Counted from the stretch's first letter, positions 52,927 to 61,740 are shown. The stretch is 64,000 nt of DNA from DATJGF01 sp035495315 (GCA_035495315.1 DATJGF010000023.1:4571-68570); one strand, 5' to 3'. Numbers and translations are program-made. The notes: generated by a model not told the origin, from the sequence alone.

Positions 52927-53568
52927 CTATGCCGCCAGGGAGCAGGCCTTTTTCGCCAGAGCTACCGCACCGACGGCGTTCTCGCTGTAACCGTCAGCGC
53001 CGATTTCATCAGCATACTTCTGCGTGATCGGCGCCCCGCCAATCAGAACCTTAACCTTATCTCGTACGCCGGCCTGCTTGAGTGCTTCGATAGTAGTTTT
53101 CATCGCCGGCATCGTCGTGGTGAGCAACGCTGACATCGCGATGATGTTGGCGTTTTTCTCCTTGATGGTGGAGATGAAGGTTTCGGGCGAGACATTGACG
53201 CCAAGGTCAATCACCTCGAAACCGCCGCCTTCAAGCAGTGAGGCCACCAGATTTTTGCCGATGTCATGTAAATCGCCGCGCACGGTTCCAATCGCGACGC
53301 GCCCGGCGGGTTTATCCCCACGGGCCGTCAGCAGCGGCCGTATCAATTCCAGGGCCGATTTCATCGCTCGGGCCGAAATGAGCAACTCCGGAACGAAATA
53401 CTCGCTGCACTCGAACCGGCGGCCGACCTCGTCCATAGCCGGAATCATATACTCATTAACCAATTGCAGCGGATCGATCCCCTCGGCAAGGGCTTGCTCG
53501 GTGACCGTGTGGGCCGCTTTTGCGTCTCCGCGAAGAATCGCACTATGAAGTTCTCTTAAGTCTGGCAT
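52927..53568 (-). CDS. corrinoid (B12-binding) methyl-carrier protein
   Basis: A 213-residue protein of the MtaC/MtbC/MetH type. An N-terminal helical cap (about 1-85, with AMDEVGRRFECSEYFVPELL) is followed by the B12-binding Rossmann domain: GTVRGDLHDIGKNLVASLLE with the cobalt-binding His101, IDLGVNVSPETFI, MSALLTTTMPAMKTTIEAL and VLIGGAPITQKYADEIGADG. It carries the methyl group as methylcobamide between methyltransferases. First gene of the trio; the region upstream holds no B12 riboswitch that I can see. Confidence 0.93.
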   Translation of the reverse strand: MPDLRELHSAILRGDAKAAHTVTEQALAEGIDPLQLVNEYMIPAMDEVGRRFECSEYFVPELLISARAMKSALELIRPLLTARGDKPAGRVAIGTVRGDLHDIGKNLVASLLEGGGFEVIDLGVNVSPETFISTIKEKNANIIAMSALLTTTMPAMKTTIEALKQAGVRDKVKVLIGGAPITQKYADEIGADGYSENAVGAVALAKKACSLAA

Positions 53569-53656
53569 AGGAGTCTTTCGTTAGACTGTTGCAGCAACGA
53601 CGAGGGTGGTTTACGCGGGAAGACACGCTTGGTCAAGCATAATAACCGGACAGAAC

Positions 53657-53820
53657 TTCGGAAGGCCCAGCTCCGCGATCCCCAAACATCTGCTCTTATG
53701 TAGGCGACGACGTAAGGAGACTCTGATTAATTGGTACGAGCTGCTGAATTTGGTCAAGGTCTCCTTACGTCGTCGCCTACAATAGGATATTTTGGGCTTC
53801 GCGGAGCTCGGCCTTTCGAC
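53657..53820. repeat. 164-bp palindromic element (MITE-like)
   Basis: Two arms of about 60 bases face each other. The inner 21 bases are perfect: 53700-53720 and 53760-53780 (starting GTAGGCGACGACGTAAGGAG). The outer parts, 53657-53688 and 53788-53820, are imperfect (left TTCGGAAGGCCCAGCTCCGC, right GCGGAGCTCGGCCTTTCGA). The loop is 39 bases. The outer part occurs as solo arms at 47367-47400 and 57217-57247. No transposase gene is inside. It would form a very long hairpin in RNA. It lies between the corrinoid operon and the ECF operon. Confidence 0.85.
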
Positions 53821-54009
53821 AAGCGAATTGGGCAACACCCCTTAGACGCAGCCGTTGCCCTTATCTGCCTGGGTTGAAATTGCGCTGCGCCGCCGTATCT
53901 TGGTACAGGCGTGAGACAGGCCGCTTCACTTTGGAGCCGTTGTTGTTGAGCTTGGTTACGGAATGACTTAAGCCGCACGGTAGCTCCGTGGCGGATCATC
54001 TTGCGCTGG

Positions 54010-54034
54010 GCGACCCGGCTTTGCGTCGGGTCGC
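54010..54034. repeat. hairpin, terminator-like
   Basis: GCGACCCG (54010-54017) and CGGGTCGC (54027-54034) pair perfectly around a 9-base loop, and a T run (54043-54047) follows on the plus strand after a short gap. The interval 53821-54115 contains no other recognisable feature. Confidence 0.5.
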
Positions 54035-54115
54035 TTCGCCTCGTTTTTAGCCCATTCCACCCTGATTTCCTGAAACAAACCGCGCTTCTGGTGGGTATTC
54101 AATGCAGACGAACAT

Positions 54116-54469
54116 ATGAATACGATGACATTACCGACCCCAGCCAGAGTCAGTTGCCCAAGGTATTCCGAATTGTTGGCCGACGCGACCGCTTATGCCA
54201 CACCCCGTTCGCGACCGCTGCCGACCTGGCTTCCGGCTCCCGCTATCGCCAGGCCGATTCAGCGAACCATGCCCGCCAGCGGTTTCGCCAGCAAAAGCCC
54301 TCAGAACTTTCGCGTCGCCTGTGCGATCGAGTTTCGTCTTGAGCGAGTCCTCATGTTCCTCCTGGCCGGGGCGGGAGTGGTTGCGATCGGCTACGGTTTT
54401 TCCTGCTTCATCGACCTGGTTCAGCATTGGGCGGTGTTCAATGCGGGAGTGGGGCAGTTAATCCAGTAA
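54116..54469 (+). CDS. small membrane protein upstream of the ECF operon
   Basis: A 117-residue frame from the ATG at 54116. The first 75 residues are Pro/Ala/Arg-rich and probably disordered. The end (RVLMFLLAGAGVVAIGYGFS, then CFIDLVQHWAVFNAGVGQLI) is a single membrane helix followed by an amphipathic part. Similar small membrane proteins sit by sigma factors in this group, but I cannot name a family. It is 97 bases before the sigma gene on the same strand. Confidence 0.5.
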   Translation: MNTMTLPTPARVSCPRYSELLADATAYATPRSRPLPTWLPAPAIARPIQRTMPASGFASKSPQNFRVACAIEFRLERVLMFLLAGAGVVAIGYGFSCFIDLVQHWAVFNAGVGQLIQ

Positions 54470-54566
54470 TTCAGATGCGTGCTTTTTCAACTATGCGTTA
54501 TGCAAGAGTTTTGCCTTCAGTTTCCTTTGCAGAGTAGGATAGTCCCTAAGCCAGCGCGGCGGACCG

Positions 54567-55115
54567 ATGGCAGAGCCACAACAGTTCGAGGCGTTCATGC
54601 AACAGTACCAAAACATGGTATTTAGCACCGCTATGCGTTTGCTCGCCAACCAAACCGATGCCGAGGATATCGCCCAGGAAACTTTCCTGCGGGCCTACGA
54701 ACATTTCGACGAAATTCGACAAAGCCCTACCGCCGGCGGCTGGCTCAAACGCGTCGCAACCAATCTTTGCCTTAATCACCTTTCCCGTTACCGCGCTCGC
54801 TGGAGTTTCTTTTCTGACTTATTGGGCAGCCAACACGAAGCGGACTCCGAACCAATCGAATTTGCCGCACCCGATGATCTCTCCGAAAAGCTAGAAATTG
54901 CTGATCGTCATGAGGTGGTCGAACATGCCCTGCAAAAGCTTCCCACGGCTCAGCGCGTCTCTCTGGTCCTCTACCACCTGGAAGGGTTGCGCTACGAAGA
55001 AATTGCCGCCAAGCTGAATGTCTCTCTGGGAAAAGTTAAAACCGATATTTTTCGCGCGCGCGAAGCGTTGCGCAAGAAGTTGCGAGCCCGGCTCGCTGAA
55101 GACGTTGTTACATGA
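54567..55115 (+). CDS. ECF-type RNA polymerase sigma factor
   Basis: A 182-residue sigma-70 family protein of group IV. Region 2 shows FMQQYQNMVFSTAMRLLANQ followed by DAEDIAQETFLRAYEHFDEI, which contacts the -10 element. Region 4 is LPTAQRVSLVLYHLEGLRYE followed by EIAAKLNVSLGKVKTDIFRA, the HTH that contacts the -35. Region 3 is absent, as usual. It directs transcription of a regulon, probably for envelope stress. It overlaps the next gene by four bases (ATGA), so sigma factor and membrane protein are translated together in the pattern of sigma/anti-sigma pairs. Confidence 0.93.
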   Translation: MAEPQQFEAFMQQYQNMVFSTAMRLLANQTDAEDIAQETFLRAYEHFDEIRQSPTAGGWLKRVATNLCLNHLSRYRARWSFFSDLLGSQHEADSEPIEFAAPDDLSEKLEIADRHEVVEHALQKLPTAQRVSLVLYHLEGLRYEEIAAKLNVSLGKVKTDIFRAREALRKKLRARLAEDVVT

Positions 55116-55576
55116 ATTCTGAATACCAAAAGAATCTCGAAGCGCGCATAGACCGCGCTCTAAAAGCATTGCCTGACCTGCCGGCGCCCCGGCATCTGCT
55201 GCCGCAAGTGATGCAAAAGATCGCGCGACTAAACTCCCTGCCGTGGTACCAGCAGCCGTGGCAAGCGTGGCCGGTGGCGCTGCGCGCAACGACGTTGGCG
55301 TTTCTGCTGGCTTCCTGCGGTGGGCTCTGCATCGCTTGCTGGCAATTGACCCGCGCCGCAGGGTTCGCCGCCGCAACCCAGGAAATTGCCCAGACCTTCT
55401 CAGGCATCACGGCCATATGGAACACGGTGAACGTGCTGTTGACGGCTCTGGTCCTGGTGCTGAAACACTTCGGAACCGCTTTCATTATTGGCTGCTGCGC
55501 AGCGTTTGCGTTTGGCTACGCGATTTGCGTTGGCTTGGGCACCGCCTGCGTTCGCCTGGCCTATTCACGAAGATAA
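55112..55576 (+). CDS. probable membrane anti-sigma factor
   Basis: A 154-residue protein. An N-terminal cytoplasmic part of about 50 residues (NLEARIDRALKALPDLPAPR) is followed by two or three membrane segments (ATTLAFLLASCGGLCIACWQ; LTALVLVLKHFGTAFIIGCC; AFGYAICVGLGTACVRLAYS). The gene order and ATGA overlap with the sigma factor imply it is the anti-sigma factor. However, the HxxxCxxC zinc motif of common anti-sigma domains is missing, so binding must be different. Confidence in its being a gene is high; the role is inferred. Confidence 0.75.
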   Translation: MNSEYQKNLEARIDRALKALPDLPAPRHLLPQVMQKIARLNSLPWYQQPWQAWPVALRATTLAFLLASCGGLCIACWQLTRAAGFAAATQEIAQTFSGITAIWNTVNVLLTALVLVLKHFGTAFIIGCCAAFAFGYAICVGLGTACVRLAYSRR

Positions 55577-55587
55577 GGAACCCCATT

Positions 55588-57201
55588 ATGAAAACCACCA
55601 TCCACGACACACTTAGAACACCGTTTCTATTGCTGTTGTCTTCTTTCCTGTGGGCAAGCCCCATCTGGGCCCAGCAGCCCGCTGAGGATACCAATCCCGC
55701 CGGCACGAACGCGGAGGATACCGTCCAGCAGGAAAGCCACTCCGTCAATCACTCTCCAATCATCGTCATCGGCAAGGACGCCGAGCTCAGGGCTGGGGAT
55801 TCCGCTGAAGCGGTTGTCGTCATTGGTGGATCAGCCAAAATCCACGGTCACGTTCAAGAGGCCGTCGTCGTGATTGGTGGCGACATCGACGTCGACGGAG
55901 AAGTAGGGGACGCCGCAGTTGCTATTCTGGGCAACGTCAATGCCCACGCCGGGGCAAAGATCCACGGCGAGGCTGTTGCCGTGGGAGGCAGGGTCGATGT
56001 CGCTCCCGGAGCGAAAGTCAGCGGCATGCAGCAAAACGTCGAAGTGCCTGAGCTACGTTGGCTGCGAAGTTGGTTCCGGCATTGTGTCCTTCTGATGCGG
56101 CCCTTGTCGCTGCAAGTCGGATGGGTGTGGGTCATAGCGGGCGTATTCCTCCTCTTCTACATGCTTATCGCGGTGATCTTTCCTAAACCGGTCGAAGCCT
56201 GTGCCAATGAGCTGACCCGCCGGCCTGCCACCAGCTTCCTGGTAGGGATTTTATCGATCCTCCTGTTACCGTTCCTGATCTTGCTCCTGGCAGTGACCGG
56301 GGTTGGGCTCATTGTCGTTCCTTTCGTTCTCGCAGCGGTTTTTTTGGGAACGATCGTCGGCAAAGTCGGTCTCCTGGAATGGCTCGGCTTCAAGGTAGGA
56401 CATCAATTCGGCGGCAAACCGCTCGACAAACCTTTGCTGGCTCTTTTGATCGGGGCCGGCATTATCACGCTGCTTTACCTGGTACCTGTCGTGGGCCTGG
56501 TAACATTCGCAGTCACTCGGGTCTGGGGGCTGGGCGGAGCTGTCATGGCCGCTTTTGGCGGGTTGCGCCGCGAGATGCCGGAAAAGCCGGCGGGACCCGA
56601 AGCGCCCGTTGGCCTTTCTCCAATTCCACCGATTTCTCCGCCGCCGAGCTATCCTGTGGAACAACCCGCGAACCCCGGTTTTGGGCCAAACCCGGGACCT
56701 GCGGCATCCGGCCTGGAGGGGAATCCGGCAGGTGGGCCGGCCACCGCAACCGAGACAGCACCACCGCCAATTGCGGTTCAATCCCCGGCAGCACCTTTAA
56801 CAGCTGCGGCCGTCCCCGAGGCGTTCGCGTATCCGCACGCTGGGTTCTGGGAACGAATGGGGGCAGGCTTTTTGGATGTGGTGCTGATTTGCATTCTGGG
56901 GGCTGTCGTTGGGCCGTTTGCCCCGCTGGTGGCTTTGGCGTATTTCGCCGGGATGTGGACCTGGAAACAGACGACGATTGGCGGTATTGTGTTGGGGCTG
57001 AAGGTCGCGCGGCTGGATAACCGGCCGGTCACCTTTGCCGTCGCCCTGGTTCGCTCCCTGGCGGCAGGCTTTTCCATTTTCGTCCTGTTCCTGGGCTTCT
57101 TGTGGATTGCTTGGGACAAGGAAAAACAGGGATGGCACGATAAAATCGCCGGGACCGTCGTCCTCAAGCTACCCCGCGGAACGCCGCTGGTTTGCCTTTA
57201 A
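55588..57201 (+). CDS. membrane protein with bactofilin-like helix and RDD domain
   Basis: 537 residues from the ATG at 55588 (AAGGA at 55576-55580); the frame is open from 55243 only by chance. Signal peptide (FLLLLSSFLWASPIWAQQPA). Residues about 51-151 are a short beta-helix of repeating 'AVVVIGG...I.G.V' units (AVVVIGGSAKIHGHVQE, GDIDVDGEVGDAAVAILGNV) like bactofilins. Then come hydrophobic membrane segments, a Pro/Ala-rich linker of about 100 residues, and a C-terminal RDD domain (about 414-530, ERMGAGFLDVVLICILGAVV, IAWDKEKQGWHDKIAGTVVL). It is probably the output or sensor of the ECF module, 12 bases after the anti-sigma gene. Confidence 0.8.
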   Translation: MKTTIHDTLRTPFLLLLSSFLWASPIWAQQPAEDTNPAGTNAEDTVQQESHSVNHSPIIVIGKDAELRAGDSAEAVVVIGGSAKIHGHVQEAVVVIGGDIDVDGEVGDAAVAILGNVNAHAGAKIHGEAVAVGGRVDVAPGAKVSGMQQNVEVPELRWLRSWFRHCVLLMRPLSLQVGWVWVIAGVFLLFYMLIAVIFPKPVEACANELTRRPATSFLVGILSILLLPFLILLLAVTGVGLIVVPFVLAAVFLGTIVGKVGLLEWLGFKVGHQFGGKPLDKPLLALLIGAGIITLLYLVPVVGLVTFAVTRVWGLGGAVMAAFGGLRREMPEKPAGPEAPVGLSPIPPISPPPSYPVEQPANPGFGPNPGPAASGLEGNPAGGPATATETAPPPIAVQSPAAPLTAAAVPEAFAYPHAGFWERMGAGFLDVVLICILGAVVGPFAPLVALAYFAGMWTWKQTTIGGIVLGLKVARLDNRPVTFAVALVRSLAAGFSIFVLFLGFLWIAWDKEKQGWHDKIAGTVVLKLPRGTPLVCL

Positions 57202-57216
57202 CGGCCAGGTGTTCAC

Positions 57217-57247
57217 ATTCGGAAGGCCGAGCCGCGAAGCCCCAATA
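57217..57247. repeat. solo arm of the 164-bp palindrome family
   Basis: ATTCGGAAGGCCGAGCCGCG followed by AAGCCCCAATA, matching the left outer arm of 53657-53820. It lies in the 298-base gap before lepA, which holds nothing else that I recognise. The adjacent GTGTTCACATTCGGAAGGCC also resembles, in reverse complement, the end of the methyltransferase gene at 38099-38124. Confidence 0.7.
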
Positions 57248-57499
57248 CAAATCTTGGAAGGGACCTGCGGATATACCTGCCGTCAAGGCCAACCCAAATT
57301 TCCTTTTCTTCGGGCCGAAAGGCCGTATGTTCTCTCGACGCTAACGTCACGGAAATCAGGTGACCTGGGCAATGGGAATGGAGCGCGGAGCTCCTGCTCT
57401 GCGCGGAGATGTGGCGACCCCAACTCTCGCGGAGTGCTGCTTTGCATTGCCCGGCAGCCTTTTGAGTCGCCCAAGGTTCCGGACGCTGACGGCGTATTG

Positions 57500-59290
57500 A
57501 TGGACGCAGCGCACATTAGAAATTTCAGCATTATCGCCCATATCGACCATGGGAAGACGACGCTTTCCGACCGGTTGTTGCACCGGACCGGGACGATCTC
57601 GACTCGGGAAATGGAAGATCAATTGCTTGATTCAATGGATCTGGAAAAGGAGCGGGGGATTACGATAAAGGCCCATCCTGTTACCATGCAATACCAGTCC
57701 AAAGGTGGTGAAGTTTATGAGCTTAACCTTATCGACACGCCGGGCCACGTGGATTTTTCGTATGAAGTGTCGCGGAGTCTCAGCGCGTGCGAAGGGGCGT
57801 TGCTGATTATCGACGCCGCCCAAGGCGTCGAAGCCCAAACCGTCGCCAATGTGCACCTCGCGATGAAGCAGAACCTCGCGATTATCCCGGTCATTAACAA
57901 GATCGATCTGCCCCACGCCAATATTCCGGCGACGAAGCAACAGCTCGAAGACATTTTGGCCATCCCGGGTGATTCTGCCATCCTGGCCAGCGCCAAAGAA
58001 GGCCTGGGGATTGATGATATTCTCGAGGCGATTGTCGCGCGAATACCCGCACCAAAACCGACCGGTGAAGCCTCTTTGCAAGCGCTGGTCTTTGATTCCT
58101 ATTTCGATACTTACAAAGGGGTAGTCAGCCATGTGCGTGTGTTTAATGGCGAACTCAAGCCCGGCCTGACGGTTAAACTGCTGCACTCGGGCAAAAGCGT
58201 CGAAGTGAAAGAGGTGGGGAGTTTTAATCCCAAACCTTACGTGCGAGAGAAACTGGAGGTAGGGGAAACAGGCTACATTACCGCGAACATAAAGAGCCCG
58301 CTTGAGGTAAAGATGGGCGACACGATCACCGGCGCCCGGCATTCCGCCCCGGCGCTGCCCGGATTCAAGGAGATACATCCGATGGTCTTCAGCGGGATAT
58401 ATCCAATCAACACCGCCGATTACGAGCATCTCAAAGCAAACCTGGCCAAGCTCCAGTTAAACGATTCGGCCTTTGTATATCAGGCGGAAACTTCCGTCGC
58501 GCTTGGGTTTGGGTTCCGGTGCGGTTTCCTGGGCCTGTTGCATCTGGAAATCGTGCAAGAACGCCTCCGCCGCGAGTACGGGATGGATATTATTGCCACC
58601 TATCCCAGTGTCATCTATCGGGTGAAACTCACCGATGGTACGCTCAAGGAAGTCGATAACCCTGCGTATTTGCCGGAAGTAACGTACATCGAAAAGATAG
58701 AGGAGCCGATGGTCAAAGCCTTCGTCATCTGTCCAAACGAGTACATCGGCGATATGATGGCGTTGATTTCGGAAAAACGCGGCGGAGTCGACCACACCGA
58801 GACACTCGATACGCGTCGTGTCATGCTGACCAGCCTGCTGCCGCTTAATGAGATTTTGATCGATTTTCATGACCGTATCAAAAGCATTACCCGCGGCTAC
58901 GGCTCAATGGATTACGAATATGCCGGCTATAAGGAATCCAACATGGTCAAACTCGACATGCTCGTCAATGGGGAGGCGGTTGACGCTTTTTCGTGCATCG
59001 TGCACCGTGACAAAGCGGAGGGCAGGGGACAGGCCCTGGCCGCGAAGCTCAAAGAGGTTATTCCCCGCCAGCAGTACGCCGTAGCGATTCAAGGTGCTAT
59101 CGGCGGAAAGATTGTCGCCCGCGAAACCGTCGGCGCGTTGCGCAAAGATGTGACCGCGAAGTGTTACGGGGGCGACATCACGCGCAAACGCAAACTGCTG
59201 GAGAAACAAAAAGAGGGCAAAAAGCGCATGAAAACCTTCGGTTCGGTCAACATCCCACAAGAAGCCTTTATTGAGGTCCTGAAAGCCTAA
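57500..59290 (+). CDS. lepA: elongation factor 4 (LepA)
   Basis: 596 residues from the ATG at 57500 (standard LepA start DAAHIRNFSIIAHIDHGKTT). A translational GTPase that back-translocates or helps initiation on stalled ribosomes. G1 AHIDHGKTT, G2 ERGITIKAH, G3 LIDTPGHVDF, G4 VINKIDLP and G5 SAKEG are all present, followed by domains II and III, the EF-G-like V domain and the LepA-specific C-terminal domain (VKLDMLVNGEAVDAFSCIVH, GGDITRKRKLLEKQKEGKKR). Length is normal. It precedes lepB by 14 bases, the classical lepA-lepB order. Confidence 0.96.
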   Translation: MDAAHIRNFSIIAHIDHGKTTLSDRLLHRTGTISTREMEDQLLDSMDLEKERGITIKAHPVTMQYQSKGGEVYELNLIDTPGHVDFSYEVSRSLSACEGALLIIDAAQGVEAQTVANVHLAMKQNLAIIPVINKIDLPHANIPATKQQLEDILAIPGDSAILASAKEGLGIDDILEAIVARIPAPKPTGEASLQALVFDSYFDTYKGVVSHVRVFNGELKPGLTVKLLHSGKSVEVKEVGSFNPKPYVREKLEVGETGYITANIKSPLEVKMGDTITGARHSAPALPGFKEIHPMVFSGIYPINTADYEHLKANLAKLQLNDSAFVYQAETSVALGFGFRCGFLGLLHLEIVQERLRREYGMDIIATYPSVIYRVKLTDGTLKEVDNPAYLPEVTYIEKIEEPMVKAFVICPNEYIGDMMALISEKRGGVDHTETLDTRRVMLTSLLPLNEILIDFHDRIKSITRGYGSMDYEYAGYKESNMVKLDMLVNGEAVDAFSCIVHRDKAEGRGQALAAKLKEVIPRQQYAVAIQGAIGGKIVARETVGALRKDVTAKCYGGDITRKRKLLEKQKEGKKRMKTFGSVNIPQEAFIEVLKA

Positions 59291-59304
59291 GCGGAATTCT
59301 CGCT

Positions 59305-60645
59305 ATGCCAAAAACCAAAAACCGAGAAACGGACAAGCAGCCCGCGAAAGCGGCGTCAGCTAGTGCAGGGTTTGCCTCAAGCAATCGCTCGCCGGCAGGG
59401 ATGGCGCCGTCGAGAACTTCCGGGTTAATGCTCTGGTTGCTTTCCCCGATGATCCGCCACGCCACCGCGATGAGCAAGCATGTCGAGAAGCTGCTCAATC
59501 ACCAGCGGGATATTCTTTCGCCACAGGCGATCGAAGCGATTCAAGCCAGCGTGCGCAATTTACGCGAGGCCATCGCGCGCAACGAGGATCGCGCAACGCT
59601 CGAAAAGCAGATGGAAAGCCTCGAACAAACGGCGAACAAGTGGCTGAAGCCCTACCCGAACGCGGCGTGGCGCGAGAATATCGAGGTGCTGCTGGTAGCC
59701 CTGACGGTGGCGATGGGCATTCGCACCTTTTTTCTGCAACCGTTCAAGATCCCGACTGGTTCCATGCAACCGACCTTATATGGCGTGACGTCCGTGCCGG
59801 ATAAGTATCGTGAGCAGCAGCCGTGGATGCAGCCGATGCCGGCAACGCTCGAGATCCCGACTGGCTGGAAACGCGTGCGCGAATGGTTTGAGGGTGTTTC
59901 GTACTTGCACGTCGTGGCCAAAAATGATGGCCGCCTGGAAGCCGTCAGTGCCCCGTTTCGAATTCTGATCTTCAACATCCGGCAAACAATCGTCGTCGGT
60001 GGCGAGCGGTACACGATTTGGTTCCCGCCCGATTACGGCGAACAAACGCTCGAGTCACGTGCGGGGTTGCGTCCGGGTCAGTTCTTCCATGGCGGCGAAG
60101 ATATTGTAAAGATGCGGGTTTCGGCTGGGGACCATTTGTTCGTCGATCGGGTGACGTATAACTTCCGTCCGCCGCAGCGCGGCGAGATCATCGTGTTTGC
60201 GACCGCCGGCATCAGTGGTCTGCGCCAGGACCAATTTTATATCAAGCGTATGGTGGCTATGGGAAACGAGAAGGTGCAGGTGGGGGACGATCGCCACCTC
60301 GTGATTAATGGACATCGTCTCGACGCCTCGGCGCCGCATTTCGAGAAGGTTTACAACTTCGATCAGAGGCAGCCGCCGCGGGAATCGCAGTATTCGGGCC
60401 ACGTCAATGACAAGGTGGTCCGGCAGTTTTATCCGAACTTCGGCAGCCCGCTGGCGCCGTTGTTTGCGGAAGGGTCGGCGGTTTACCAGGTGGATCCGGA
60501 TCATTATATGGTGATGGGTGATAACACCATGAATAGCTACGATTCACGCGCCTGGGGCGATTTCCCGGCCACCAACGTGATCGGAAAATCGTTCTTCGTC
60601 TACTGGCCGATCACCGATCGCTTCGGCTGGGGATACCACCGGTGA
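59305..60645 (+). CDS. lepB: signal peptidase I with long extensions
   Basis: A 446-residue LepB. After a cytoplasmic N-terminal extension of about 125 residues, with a predicted coiled coil (EAIQASVRNLREAIARNEDR), comes the membrane segment IEVLLVALTVAMGIRTFF, then catalytic Ser153 in FKIPTGSMQPTLYG. Lys314 in FYIKRMVAMGNEKV is 161 residues later (39 in the enzyme at 14733), so about 100 extra residues are inserted between them. The C-terminal box VMGDNTMNSYDSRAWG is normal. It directly follows lepA, so it is the likely housekeeping signal peptidase. Confidence 0.93.
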   Translation: MPKTKNRETDKQPAKAASASAGFASSNRSPAGMAPSRTSGLMLWLLSPMIRHATAMSKHVEKLLNHQRDILSPQAIEAIQASVRNLREAIARNEDRATLEKQMESLEQTANKWLKPYPNAAWRENIEVLLVALTVAMGIRTFFLQPFKIPTGSMQPTLYGVTSVPDKYREQQPWMQPMPATLEIPTGWKRVREWFEGVSYLHVVAKNDGRLEAVSAPFRILIFNIRQTIVVGGERYTIWFPPDYGEQTLESRAGLRPGQFFHGGEDIVKMRVSAGDHLFVDRVTYNFRPPQRGEIIVFATAGISGLRQDQFYIKRMVAMGNEKVQVGDDRHLVINGHRLDASAPHFEKVYNFDQRQPPRESQYSGHVNDKVVRQFYPNFGSPLAPLFAEGSAVYQVDPDHYMVMGDNTMNSYDSRAWGDFPATNVIGKSFFVYWPITDRFGWGYHR

Positions 60646-60924
60646 GTCGCAAGTCCGCGACGAACCGTCGAGATTTGGGGAGCAGCCGCGCGGCCTTAGC
60701 AGGTCACCACTTTGCATAACGAAGAAAACGTTGCTGCCTATTTCTCCTATTTCCTTTCGTTTACCACTTATGGTATAACTCAGGCATGTTCCTCGAAGCA
60801 GGCTATCCTACCATGTTACCGAAGGCGATTTGGCCCCAGCCCACCGCCAAATCGCGCCGAAGAGAAACGAATGCTTGATTTGACCCGCGATTAAACCTAA
60901 TCGAACCGCTCTACCTGGTTCCGA

Positions 60925-61740
60925 ATGAAGATCAATTATCCGCTCTTGCACATCCCTCGCAGGCGTATAGGGTCGTGGGGTTTTACGCTGATCGAATTGC
61001 TTGTGGTTATCGCCATCATCGCCATTCTGGCTTCGATGTTGTTGCCTGCCCTGGGCCGGGCGAAATTGAAGGCACATCGAATCAATTGTGGCAACAACTT
61101 GCGCCAGTTAGCCCTTGCCGCGGTAATGTATCAGAACGATACCGGAAAACCGATTGATTATTCGGACGTCAATTCACTTTGGATGAAAACCTTGCTGGAT
61201 TATCAGGCGCGAGTGCAACAAATTCGGCTGTGTCCTTCCGCCTCAGATACCAACCACCCTACCGCGGATGCGGCTCATCCTTGGGCCTGGAGCAGCGGCA
61301 AGGACCAGGTGTTTGGCAGTTATGCCATCAATGGCTGGTTCTATCCTTTCAAAGGAGGCACGCAATTGTGGTTTCCCAACGATGGTGACAAGTGTTTCCC
61401 CAAGGACACGTCAGTTCCCAGCTCCTCTGCAACTCCCTACTTCGTGGATGCAGCCTGGCCGGATCTCTGGCCGAAGGCAACTGATCGCCCCACCCCCAAC
61501 CTGTACACCGGGGGTACTGCCGTGAATGATGAGATCCAGCGGTGCCTGATTGCCCGTCACGGTAGTGGTGGGCCTGGCTCTGCACCGCGCAAAGCCGACA
61601 TTAAGAATCAGCTGCCCGGCGCCATAAATGTCGTGTGCGCGGATGGTCATGTGGAGCTGGCGCCGTTGGAAAAACTATGGAATTTCCAATGGCACTTTGG
61701 TTATGTGGTGCCGAGTCCTCGGCCCGGAAGAGGGCTCTGA
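60925..61740 (+). CDS. prepilin-like protein (H-X9-DG type)
   Basis: A 271-residue protein with a type II/IV prepilin signal: RIGSWGFTLIELLVVIAIIA followed by ILASMLLPALGRAK. Cleavage by a prepilin peptidase would fall after Gly. Then the family's INCGNNLRQLALAAVMYQND and the closing AINVVCADGHVELAPLEKLW (DGHV box). These proteins abound in Planctomycetes and Verrucomicrobia and are unlikely all to be pilus subunits; surface or secretion roles are probable. It is intact, unlike the related gene at 17535. The next gene starts 64 bases later. Confidence 0.9.
   Translation: MKINYPLLHIPRRRIGSWGFTLIELLVVIAIIAILASMLLPALGRAKLKAHRINCGNNLRQLALAAVMYQNDTGKPIDYSDVNSLWMKTLLDYQARVQQIRLCPSASDTNHPTADAAHPWAWSSGKDQVFGSYAINGWFYPFKGGTQLWFPNDGDKCFPKDTSVPSSSATPYFVDAAWPDLWPKATDRPTPNLYTGGTAVNDEIQRCLIARHGSGGPGSAPRKADIKNQLPGAINVVCADGHVELAPLEKLWNFQWHFGYVVPSPRPGRGL

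Noticed and set aside
53569..53656. Possible B12 riboswitch before the corrinoid operon
   Set aside because: No B12-box-like sequence or matching stems could be found.
60712..60894. A 60-codon frame between lepB and the prepilin-like gene
   Set aside because: No ATG start near a ribosome-binding site, no domain, and low-complexity Pro/Arg content.
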